This document shows positions 30,587 through 36,796 of a stretch of 64,000 nt of DNA, in pieces. The stretch's first letter is position 1. The number at the start of each line of letters is the position of its first letter. The notes under the pieces are model-generated. The model saw only the letters and a program-made list of their open reading frames with translations. It made no database searches and was not told the DNA's origin. The position numbers were made by a program, and so were the translations under genes. This stretch comes from a virus, in the IMG/VR virus record IMGVR_UViG_3300021963_000080, positions 1 through 64,000 of that record. One strand, 5' to 3'.

Positions 30587-30615
30587 TTGCCTTTTTATTA
30601 AAATAACGTTATAAT
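30587..30615 (+). promoter_or_regulatory. Sigma70-like promoter of the DUF932 gene
   Basis: TTGCCT (30587-30592), 17 bp, TATAAT (30610-30615), with AGAGTCATGGTGAG just after, similar to the cassettes at 21-28 kb. The ATG at 30671 follows a 55-nt leader. Confidence 0.8.
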
Positions 30616-30670
30616 AGAGTCATGGTGAGAAAAACACCTAATCTTATTAACTTGATGAAGGATATTTAAA

Positions 30671-31621
30671 ATGGCTCATATGATCGAAACTATTGCATAC
30701 GCTGGCGAAGTTCCTTGGCACGGTCTTGGCACTAAAGTACCGGCTGATTTGTCCCCTGCGCAGATGCTTGAGAAAGCAGGACTTGATTGGACAGTCGAGA
30801 AAACTCCCGCTTTTGCTAATATTGATGGCAAACAAGTATCAGTCGGCTGGTCCGCTCTGACACGTAGTTCTGATAATTCGATTCTCTCTGTTGTATCAAA
30901 TGACTGGAATCCAGTCCAGAATCACGAAGCATTCGAATTCTTCGACGAGTATTGTCGCGTTGGTGATATGGAAATGCATACAGCTGGAAGTTTAAAGGAC
31001 GGACAGATTGTATGGGGGTTGGCTAAAGTGAAAGACTCATTCGATCTGTTCAAAGGTGACCAAGTAGATTCATACTTGCTGTTTACTAACCCGCATAAGT
31101 TCGGACAGTGTATTGACGTTCGTTTCACTCCTATCCGCGTTGTCTGCAACAACACTCTGACACTTTCGCTTTCACAGAAATCTGACCGCGTTGTAAAGAA
31201 AAACCACCGGACAGAATTCAATGCGGCTGAAGTAAAACAAACTCTTGGTATCGCTACCGAGAAGCTCGCTAAGTATAAAGAGATGGCTGCATTCTTGGGT
31301 AGCAAGCGCTATACTGAAGAAACTGCTAAACAATACTTCAACGCCGTGTTCCCTGTTATTGCATACAACAAGGAAAAAGGACCACAACGCAAAGAGTTGT
31401 CCAAGTCTGCTACCCGTGCTTTGGAAGTACTCGGCACTCAACCCGGCGCTCGCTTTGCTGAGGGTTCGTGGTGGCAAGCATTCAACGCTGTGACATATTT
31501 GACCGACCACGAAATCGGTCGCTCACAAGATACTCGTCTACAGTCTGCTTGGTTTGGTGCTAATAAGAACCTAAAACTGAAAGCGCTCGAGACTGCAGTA
31601 GAGTTTGCTGAAGCAGCATAA
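30671..31621 (+). CDS. DUF932 phage/plasmid protein
   Basis: 316 residues, full-length for the family. The N-terminal PWHGLGTKV and the central GQCIDVRFTPIRVVCNNTLT block are the family signature (DUF932, TIGR03299). Members are common on phages and plasmids and are usually highly expressed; no activity has been proved. Monocistronic: its own promoter and a good terminator follow. Confidence 0.88.
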   Translation: MAHMIETIAYAGEVPWHGLGTKVPADLSPAQMLEKAGLDWTVEKTPAFANIDGKQVSVGWSALTRSSDNSILSVVSNDWNPVQNHEAFEFFDEYCRVGDMEMHTAGSLKDGQIVWGLAKVKDSFDLFKGDQVDSYLLFTNPHKFGQCIDVRFTPIRVVCNNTLTLSLSQKSDRVVKKNHRTEFNAAEVKQTLGIATEKLAKYKEMAAFLGSKRYTEETAKQYFNAVFPVIAYNKEKGPQRKELSKSATRALEVLGTQPGARFAEGSWWQAFNAVTYLTDHEIGRSQDTRLQSAWFGANKNLKLKALETAVEFAEAA

Positions 31622-31640
31622 CTCAAACAAACGGTCAAGA

Positions 31641-31659
31641 GGGGGCGTTGCCCCCTTTT
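31641..31659 (+). terminator. Rho-independent terminator of the DUF932 gene
   Basis: GGGGGC, loop GTT, GCCCCC, then TTTTCGTTTTT. Clean hairpin and U-tract. Confidence 0.85.
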
Positions 31660-31688
31660 CGTTTTTGTGGTATCATACTGGATAAATA
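31648..31688 (+). promoter_or_regulatory. Possible promoters of the tmRNA
   Basis: TTGCCC (31648), 17 bp, TATCAT (31671-31676) is a weak sigma70 match that overlaps the terminator. GATAAATA (31681-31688) matches the T4 late octamer; its start point would be about 31694, just where the acceptor piece begins. Either or both could be used. Confidence 0.4.
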
Positions 31689-31693
31689 AAGAT

Positions 31694-31758
31694 ATTGTTG
31701 TAATCCCTTCAAAGCGAAGGAATTCTGGACGTGGGTTCGACTCCCACCAGGTCCACCA
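31694..31758 (+). ncRNA. ssrA: tmRNA acceptor piece
   Basis: It contains TAATCCC, which can pair with AGGGTTA of the coding piece (P2), a CCTTC/GAAGG hairpin, the T-arm and an encoded CCA at 31756-31758. The 5' end is inferred from the P2 pairing. Confidence 0.8.
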
Positions 31759-31924
31759 GAAAGAGTATTATAGTGGGTTCGCAAGTATGAGTCGCATTCT
31801 AAAGAGTGCCCTTGAACTGGATATAGTATTCTTCCTAATGGGCCTGCCATGGTTTCGACAGGGTTAGATAGCAGAGACGGCAACACGGTAGGCGATGACC
31901 GTAAATCAAGCAAAATTAATAACT

Positions 31925-31957
31925 GCAAACGATGAGTTATTCCTAGCAGCTGCTTAA
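31925..31957 (+). other. tmRNA tag reading frame: ANDELFLAAA
   Basis: GCA AAC GAT GAG TTA TTC CTA GCA GCT GCT TAA. With the alanine from charging, the tag is AANDELFLAAA. It keeps the ANDE start and a non-polar Ala-Ala end typical of ClpXP degrons. AGCAAAA (31909) and TTTTGCT (31972) can form the P5 stem around it. Confidence 0.92.
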
Positions 31958-31976
31958 TTGCACTGCATGAGTTTTG

Positions 31977-32006
31977 CTAGTTGAACTTGGAAACAGAATC
32001 AACTAG
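31977..32006 (+). other. 3' hairpin of the tmRNA coding piece
   Basis: CTAGTTGA (31977-31984) pairs with TCAACTAG (31999-32006), an uninterrupted 8-bp stem. It likely marks the end of the mature coding piece. Confidence 0.7.
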
Positions 32007-32039
32007 CCATTATGTTTAATAACAAAAAAGGTATTTTTT

Positions 32040-32492
32040 ATGAAATTGAAATTAGCATTAGTTATTGCCTTGCTTACTACATCCGGCATTGCATCAGCAA
32101 TCGAAGTAGGTATCAACGCAGGCCGCTCATTCACTGGTACTGATCGTAACAACACCGGTATCACAATTGGCCAAAAGACTGGCGCAGTTGGAATTGAAGC
32201 TGGGTTTGATGCATTCCGTAGTGGTGTAGATCAAAACCGTTGGTCATTGATCGGCTCCTATGATGTTACTAAAGTTGCTGGCACAACCGTTGCTGTTAAA
32301 GCCGGCGGTGCATGGCTAGACAACAAAGGTACGACAAGTGATGGCTACACCGCTCTTGTTGGTGCTGGTGCATCATACCCACTATCTAAACAATTAGCAT
32401 TGACTGCTGACTATAAATATCAGATAGGTCAAAAGCGAGTAGATCAATTCAACGGTAGCAACGTTACTGCTGGCTTGAAGTATTCGTTCTAA
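32040..32492 (+). CDS. Phage-encoded outer-membrane beta-barrel protein
   Basis: 150 residues. Signal peptide MKLKLALVIALLTTSGIASA, then alternating strands (GVNAGRS-type repeats, WSLIGSYDVTKVAGTTVAVK, LALTADYKYQIG) and a terminal Phe (AGLKYSF) as needed for Bam-dependent insertion. Size suits an 8-strand OmpX/Ail/Lom-like barrel. In lysogenic phages such proteins alter host surface or block superinfection; here the role is unknown. It directly follows the tmRNA. Confidence 0.75.
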   Translation: MKLKLALVIALLTTSGIASAIEVGINAGRSFTGTDRNNTGITIGQKTGAVGIEAGFDAFRSGVDQNRWSLIGSYDVTKVAGTTVAVKAGGAWLDNKGTTSDGYTALVGAGASYPLSKQLALTADYKYQIGQKRVDQFNGSNVTAGLKYSF

Positions 32493-32562
32493 ATACATTG
32501 AGGAGTTGATGGATCTCAATAAAACCATCATTTTATAAACACACACAAAAAGGAGACACACA

Positions 32563-32778
32563 ATGTCTAAAACTCCATACGAGATTCGTCTCGATCTAAT
32601 TAAGATGGCTCAAGACCAACTTAACCAAAGGTACTACAATCAGTTCGAAGTGGCAAGACACAACGCACAGATTGCTAGCGCACCCTTGAACGAAGTGCCT
32701 GATTTTCCAAGCACTGAACAATTGTTACTAGAGGCTGAAAAGCTGAAACAATTCGTAGATAAAGCTGACAAAAGCTAA
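32563..32778 (+). CDS. Conserved small T4-like protein
   Basis: 71 residues with AAGGAGAC upstream. YEIRLDLIKMAQDQLNQRYY and FPSTEQLLLEAEKLKQFVDK form a helical protein seen in similar form in environmental T4-like phages. Unknown. Confidence 0.6.
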   Translation: MSKTPYEIRLDLIKMAQDQLNQRYYNQFEVARHNAQIASAPLNEVPDFPSTEQLLLEAEKLKQFVDKADKS

Positions 32779-32782
32779 ATCG

Positions 32783-32803
32783 GGGGGCGTCAAGCCCCTT
32801 TTG
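32783..32803 (+). terminator. Rho-independent terminator
   Basis: GGGGC, loop GTCAA, GCCCC, then TTTTG. It is placed directly before the late octamer at 32804. Confidence 0.75.
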
Positions 32804-32811
32804 TATAAATA
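32804..32811 (+). promoter_or_regulatory. T4-type late promoter octamer, 5 nt before ATG
   Basis: TATAAATA (perfect T4 late consensus), 5 nt, ATG at 32817. The start point predicted by T4 geometry is the A of the ATG. Confidence 0.75.
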
Positions 32812-32816
32812 ACCTT

Positions 32817-33440
32817 ATGTTTACTGTAAATAAGCAAACAAAGGTATACGAAAATCCAACTTGTAGTAGGGCAATAGACGAACACAAGGTGTTCACCAAA
32901 AGCTCTCACTACTTTGATAAAGACGGATTTGAATTAACACACGTAGAAAGAGAATTCTACTACGTTAATGGGTATACAATAACGGACATACTCAACCACA
33001 CATGCTGTCAACAACCATGGATGACAGTTAAGTCCGATAATTTTTTATTGGACCATTGCATCATACTCCATAGATGCAATTTCGAGGGAGCAGCAAAAGA
33101 GCAGCTTCTTTTTTACAAACACCAAGTCCCAACACTAAGCCAGTTGCTACAGTGTAAACAAAAATGGGGTTTGGATCTTGCACTCGACTACTTCGATGGA
33201 GAAGATATGTACGAAGTACTACACGTCGAACAAGATTTCAATACTTTACAGGAGTGTACTGCCTATAAGGAAAACATCGAGAAGTTTGTCTTTGCCATTG
33301 ATTGGGAAGACGCAGCAAAGCGATTGATTGCAAGGAAGGACGAATGGTCTTCTTTAATCGGATTTGCGCAGAACGATTGGAAAGCTAGATTTTTTGGCTT
33401 CCCTAAAGCAGAACTAACCCACAAAGCTCTAGTGTACTAA
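32817..33440 (+). CDS. Hypothetical late protein
   Basis: 207 residues. No signal or membrane segment. Aromatic and Cys-rich N-half (DILNHTCCQQPWMTVKSDNF), acidic middle. No domain recognised. Expression as a late, leaderless mRNA is inferred from the octamer. Confidence 0.6.
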   Translation: MFTVNKQTKVYENPTCSRAIDEHKVFTKSSHYFDKDGFELTHVEREFYYVNGYTITDILNHTCCQQPWMTVKSDNFLLDHCIILHRCNFEGAAKEQLLFYKHQVPTLSQLLQCKQKWGLDLALDYFDGEDMYEVLHVEQDFNTLQECTAYKENIEKFVFAIDWEDAAKRLIARKDEWSSLIGFAQNDWKARFFGFPKAELTHKALVY

Positions 33441-33495
33441 CAGTACCAAACAAATTCCAAGTACATAGACACATACTAGGCAGAACATCTGCCAG

Positions 33496-33524
33496 TAGAC
33501 TTTTGTGCCGTTTAATGGTACAAT
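33496..33524 (+). promoter_or_regulatory. Possible sigma70-like promoter
   Basis: TAGACT (33496-33501), 17 bp, TACAAT (33519-33524). Just before it a GGCAGA/TCTGCC hairpin (33479-33493) may end upstream transcription. The ATG at 33555 has AAGGAGGT. Confidence 0.5.
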
Positions 33525-33554
33525 GATTGGAGCTTTTAAAATTAAGGAGGTATT

Positions 33555-34127
33555 ATGAATAGGACATCTTATGCGCCTATGCTTAAAAACTTCGAACTTA
33601 TGTTCAAAGGATTTTTCTTCATCGTAGGTCTTTTAGTAGTCGCTATGTTACTTAACACAGCAGTCAACGTCAGAATGGACAACTACACTAAAATGACAGG
33701 CCTACCAGCTCATATGTCCGTCAAGGAGAAAGAGCAACAAATGCAATGCCTGACGCAGAACATTTATTGGGAAGCAGCATCAGAGCCTTTTGAAGGCAAG
33801 GTCGCTGTGGCACAAGTCACTATGAATAGAATGAATAGTGGCAAATTTCCAGAAACTGTTTGCGGTGTGGTACAACAACGAAATATATTCTACGATAAAG
33901 TCGTTTGCCAGTTTTCGTGGTTTTGTGAATCGACATATAAGACAAGACCAGTTCATCCTAAAATGTGGGATGAGAGTGAGGCTGTAGCAAAGAAAGTATT
34001 GTTCGAGGGGTTTAGACTCGATGGTTTGAAAGAGGCTCTATACTACCATGCGGATTACGTCAATCCAAAATGGAACAAAGAGCGAGTTACTAAAATAGGT
34101 CAACATATTTTTTATAAGGATAGATAA
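33555..34127 (+). CDS. SleB-type cell-wall hydrolase with N-terminal membrane anchor
   Basis: 190 residues. Residues 18-40 form a membrane segment or uncleaved signal (FFFIVGLLVVAMLLNTAV). The catalytic domain has CLTQNIYWEAASEPFEGKVA (catalytic Glu), NRMNSGKFPETVCGVV and CQFSWFC, the SleB/hydrolase_2 (PF07486) signature. The family cleaves peptidoglycan glycan strands. Anchor plus wall hydrolase suggests a signal-anchor endolysin or a lysis enzyme held in the inner membrane. The next gene may be a holin. Confidence 0.82.
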   Translation: MNRTSYAPMLKNFELMFKGFFFIVGLLVVAMLLNTAVNVRMDNYTKMTGLPAHMSVKEKEQQMQCLTQNIYWEAASEPFEGKVAVAQVTMNRMNSGKFPETVCGVVQQRNIFYDKVVCQFSWFCESTYKTRPVHPKMWDESEAVAKKVLFEGFRLDGLKEALYYHADYVNPKWNKERVTKIGQHIFYKDR

Positions 34128-34439
34128 ATGGAAAAGTTCGATTTAATTCTAATGGCGTGTAAGAAGTTCGTAGCTGAAAAGTTCTCACATCTGTCATCGG
34201 AAGCTGTCGGGTGGCTAGCAATAGTGTTTATTCATTGTGCTACAATTCCATCGATCCTTTCACTAATAATTGGTCTATCAGATAAGCTGCCATCTCTTGA
34301 TGTTGTTATGTTTGCATGGGGTGGCTTGTTGTTGATGTTTATCAAATCTTTGATACAACGCGACATGCTTAATATTATTACAATTGGCGTTGGATTTTTT
34401 ATCCAAGCGTTCTTACTAGCACTGGTCGTGTTTAAATGA
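34128..34439 (+). CDS. Multi-pass membrane protein, holin candidate
   Basis: 103 residues, starting at the base after the wall hydrolase. Three hydrophobic stretches (VGWLAIVFIHCATIPSILSL; VVMFAWGGLLLMFI; IITIGVGFFIQAFLLALVVF) and a short Lys end. Size, topology and neighbour fit a class I-like holin, but no holin family is recognised. Confidence 0.5.
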   Translation: MEKFDLILMACKKFVAEKFSHLSSEAVGWLAIVFIHCATIPSILSLIIGLSDKLPSLDVVMFAWGGLLLMFIKSLIQRDMLNIITIGVGFFIQAFLLALVVFK

Positions 34440-34678
34440 TTGAAGATCAAATTAATGAAATTATAAACGTTCAAGACTTTCTCGTCACGATTGAAAAAAT
34501 CGCTGAGGAAAAACGAATGGAATATCTTGACGCAGTATTATATTACTGTAGTCAGACTGGACTTGAGATTGAAACAGCAGCCGACTTGATAAGACGTAAT
34601 GCGAAGATGAAAGCGCGGGTACGTCTTGATGCTGAGGGTCTTGGGTATTTTCCTAAAACTGCAAAACTACCTATATGA
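34436..34678 (+). CDS. gp33: Late-transcription co-activator gp33
   Basis: 80 residues. The pattern MEYLDAVLYYCSQTGLEIET ... RLDAEGLGYFPKTAKLPI matches gp33 of T4-like phages. gp33 binds the RNA polymerase beta flap and links it with the sliding clamp for late promoters. It is short like its relatives. Its presence supports functional NATAAATA late promoters in this genome. Overlaps both neighbours by 4 bp. Confidence 0.8.
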   Translation: MIEDQINEIINVQDFLVTIEKIAEEKRMEYLDAVLYYCSQTGLEIETAADLIRRNAKMKARVRLDAEGLGYFPKTAKLPI

Positions 34679-35130
34679 AACCTTTTACACCAAAGCCCGT
34701 AGTTGGGTTTACGTGTGGAGCTTTTGATCTTTTTCATGCTGGCCATGTGCTAATGCTGGAAGAAGCAAAGCAACACTGTGATTATTTAATTGTCGGATTG
34801 CAATCTGATCCTTCTATTGATAGAGCATCTAAGAATAAACCAGTACAGAGCATTGTCGAGAGACAAGTTCAGGTTAAAGGATGCCGTCATGTAGACGAAG
34901 TTGTAATTTACGATACTGAGAAAGACTTAGAAGACCTATTCAAAACATTGCCGATCGATGTTCGTGTGATTGGTTCTGATTATAAGGATAGAGAATTCAC
35001 TGCAAAAGATTATTGCATTGACAATAATATTCAAATAGTGTATAATAAACGAACTCACTCATTCTCCACAACGGACTTGAGACAAAGAGTGTTCCTAGCG
35101 GAATCCATTAAACAACACTTAGAGCGATAA
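34675..35130 (+). CDS. Nucleotidyltransferase (glycerol-3-phosphate cytidylyltransferase-like)
   Basis: 151 residues. GAFDLFHAGHVLMLEEAKQH holds the HxGH nucleotide-binding motif, and RTHSFSTTDLRQR corresponds to the closing ISTT-x-LR motif. KNKPVQSIVERQ is the conserved substrate block. Activity is likely CTP:phospho-alcohol transfer, giving a CDP-activated precursor for surface polymers or glycosylation. The family is frequent in T4-like cyanophages. Confidence 0.85.
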   Translation: MKPFTPKPVVGFTCGAFDLFHAGHVLMLEEAKQHCDYLIVGLQSDPSIDRASKNKPVQSIVERQVQVKGCRHVDEVVIYDTEKDLEDLFKTLPIDVRVIGSDYKDREFTAKDYCIDNNIQIVYNKRTHSFSTTDLRQRVFLAESIKQHLER

Positions 35131-35131
35131 T

Positions 35132-35719
35132 ATGACTGGTTATGAGGCATACAAACTGTATGTCGCTTTGAAGAATCATTTTAATTCAGACACATACGAT
35201 TACTTTCGTTATGGAGGAAAGACAAGGGCTAATGCCAAGTCTTTTGAAATGCGCCATGACAAATACTTCTTCAATAAACTAGCAAAGCACAAGGACACCG
35301 AAAGGTTTGTCCTTGCTAATATTGTTGAAGATAATCCTAATGTTTGGGTTGGTGATTTAGCAAACGAACAGCAAGCTGAGAACAATTACAAGACGTGGTT
35401 GAAGCGTCAGGAATCGTTGTCCTATGTGTTCACAAATGATCTTGACAATCTCAGCCCGAGTTACAACGATAACCTTGTAGTGGAAGGATCCAACCATCCT
35501 TTACTGCTTAAGTTATTGATGCAGAAAAAAGTGTCATTGGAAACTATTGTTATCCTTAATGACCTTTGTGGTTTCTTTAGACATTGGAACAAGAAAATCG
35601 AAGAAGATGTTATTTGGCCAATGGTGTACAAGAAGTGCAAGAAGTACAGACCATTCCTTAAATTTGATAAGGATAAACTAAAACAAATTGTTGTTGACAA
35701 ATTCTCAACAATGAAGTAA
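35132..35719 (+). CDS. gp59: gp59 helicase loader
   Basis: 195 residues (T4: 217). YEAYKLYVALKNHFNSDTYDYFRYGGK at the start and HPLLLKLLMQKKVSLETIVI in the second half are the gp59 pattern. It loads gp41 helicase onto gp32-coated DNA. Placement directly before gp32 matches T4-like gene order. Confidence 0.85.
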   Translation: MTGYEAYKLYVALKNHFNSDTYDYFRYGGKTRANAKSFEMRHDKYFFNKLAKHKDTERFVLANIVEDNPNVWVGDLANEQQAENNYKTWLKRQESLSYVFTNDLDNLSPSYNDNLVVEGSNHPLLLKLLMQKKVSLETIVILNDLCGFFRHWNKKIEEDVIWPMVYKKCKKYRPFLKFDKDKLKQIVVDKFSTMK

Positions 35720-35727
35720 GATAAATA
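35720..35727 (+). promoter_or_regulatory. T4-type late octamer upstream of gp32
   Basis: GATAAATA, giving a start about 65 nt before the gp32 ATG. Here a normal leader with CGGAGAAAT exists, unlike the three leaderless cases. In T4 the gene 32 leader carries autoregulation; a TTATGCATAA hairpin is visible here but not a clear pseudoknot. Confidence 0.5.
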
Positions 35728-35797
35728 CTTCTATATTATGCATAATGTGGATACGACGATTTAATACATTTTATACAACGCTTATACGGAGAAATAC

Positions 35798-36736
35798 ATG
35801 AGCTCATCATTTGCCTCACTCAAGAAAAACAGCAAGTCACAATTCGACAAGCTCGTTACAGAAGTTCAGAAACTGAACGCCCCCACCCAAGGTTCACAAG
35901 AAGATAATCGATTCTGGAAACCAGAAGTAGATAAAGCCGGTAATGGTTATGCCATCATCCGTTTCTTGCCTGCACCTGATGGTGAAGATAAACCATACGT
36001 ACGTATTTGGGATCATGGATTCCAAGGTCCTGGTGGCTGGTATATCGAAAAGTCTCTTACCACTCTCGGTGAGAAAGATCCAGTATCAGAATACAACTCT
36101 CAATTGTGGAACTCTGGTATTGAAGCGAACAAAGAATTGGTTCGCAAATACAAGCGCCGTCTCTCTTTCATCTCCAACATCTATGTTGTGAAAGATCCTG
36201 CCCATCCTGAAAACGAAGGCAAAGTAATGCTTTACAAGTATGGAAAGAAAATCTGGGACAAGATCGAACTCGCTATGAACCCAGAGTTTGAAGATGAACA
36301 GAAAATCAATCCATTTGACTTCTGGGAAGGTGCAAACTTCAAGTTGAAGATTCGTAATGTAGAAGGCTATCGCAATTACGATAAGTCTGAGTTTGAACCA
36401 GCAACAGCTCTATTCAATGACGATGAAGAGTTGGAAGCATTGTGGAAGCAAGAGCATTCGTTAGAATCTTTTGTTGCTCCTAAAGAGTTTAAGTCTTATG
36501 ATGAGTTGAAAGCTCGTCTAAACAAAGCTCTTGGATTAGATGGTAATCCAGCTGCTGCTCGTACAACTGCTGCACAAGCTACTACCCCACCATGGGATGA
36601 TGAGCCTGCAACAGCTGCTGCCCCTGTCGCTAAGACAATGGCACCAAAGCCTGCTCCTAAAAAGTCTCTAGATGAGTCGTTCGTAGAGGACGATGATAAT
36701 ATGGACTTCTTCAAGAAGCTCGCTGCTGAAGAGTAA
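35798..36736 (+). CDS. gp32: Single-stranded DNA-binding protein gp32
   Basis: 312 residues (T4: 301). N-terminal basic segment (SSSFASLKKNSKSQFDKL) for cooperativity. The OB-fold core has FWKPEVDKAGNGYAIIRFLP and GPGGWYIEKSLTTLGEKDPV. The HC-C-C zinc motif of T4 gp32 is not visible, as in many marine relatives. The C-terminus is a long Ala/Pro linker ending in acidic EDDDNMDFFKKLAAEE, the partner-binding tail. It coats ssDNA in replication, repair and recombination. Confidence 0.93.
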   Translation: MSSSFASLKKNSKSQFDKLVTEVQKLNAPTQGSQEDNRFWKPEVDKAGNGYAIIRFLPAPDGEDKPYVRIWDHGFQGPGGWYIEKSLTTLGEKDPVSEYNSQLWNSGIEANKELVRKYKRRLSFISNIYVVKDPAHPENEGKVMLYKYGKKIWDKIELAMNPEFEDEQKINPFDFWEGANFKLKIRNVEGYRNYDKSEFEPATALFNDDEELEALWKQEHSLESFVAPKEFKSYDELKARLNKALGLDGNPAAARTTAAQATTPPWDDEPATAAAPVAKTMAPKPAPKKSLDESFVEDDDNMDFFKKLAAEE

Positions 36737-36740
36737 AAAG

Positions 36741-36763
36741 AAAGCCCCGAAAGGGGCTTTTTT
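36741..36763. terminator. Bidirectional terminator between convergent genes
   Basis: AAAGCCCC, loop GAAA, GGGGCTTT, then TTT on the plus strand and A-rich on the other side, so it can serve gp32 (+) and the fibre gene (-). Confidence 0.85.
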
Positions 36764-36796
36764 ATTGGGAGATATGCTGGCTTAATACGACCTAGC

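Larger units (their letters stand above)
31694..32008 (+). ncRNA. ssrA: Circularly permuted (two-piece) tmRNA gene
   Basis: The 3' acceptor part comes first and the 5' coding part second. The acceptor end CAGGTCC-A-CCA (to 31758) pairs over 7 bp with GGGCCTG at 31840, including the G3-U70 pair that marks alanine identity in tmRNA. T-arm GTGGG-TTCGACT-CCCAC is perfect. The intervening 31759-31839 folds into a 14-position hairpin (one mismatch) that extends the acceptor stem, as in pre-tmRNA of permuted genes. The coding piece has the D-loop-like GGTTTCGACAGGG and the tag reading frame. With SmpB it would rescue stalled ribosomes. Ends of the mature pieces are estimates. Confidence 0.93.

Noticed and set aside
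31635-31928. 97-codon minus-strand ORF and 66-codon plus-strand ORF over the tmRNA
   Set aside because: They lie across the acceptor stem, T-arm and D-loop, which are conserved as RNA; chance frames.
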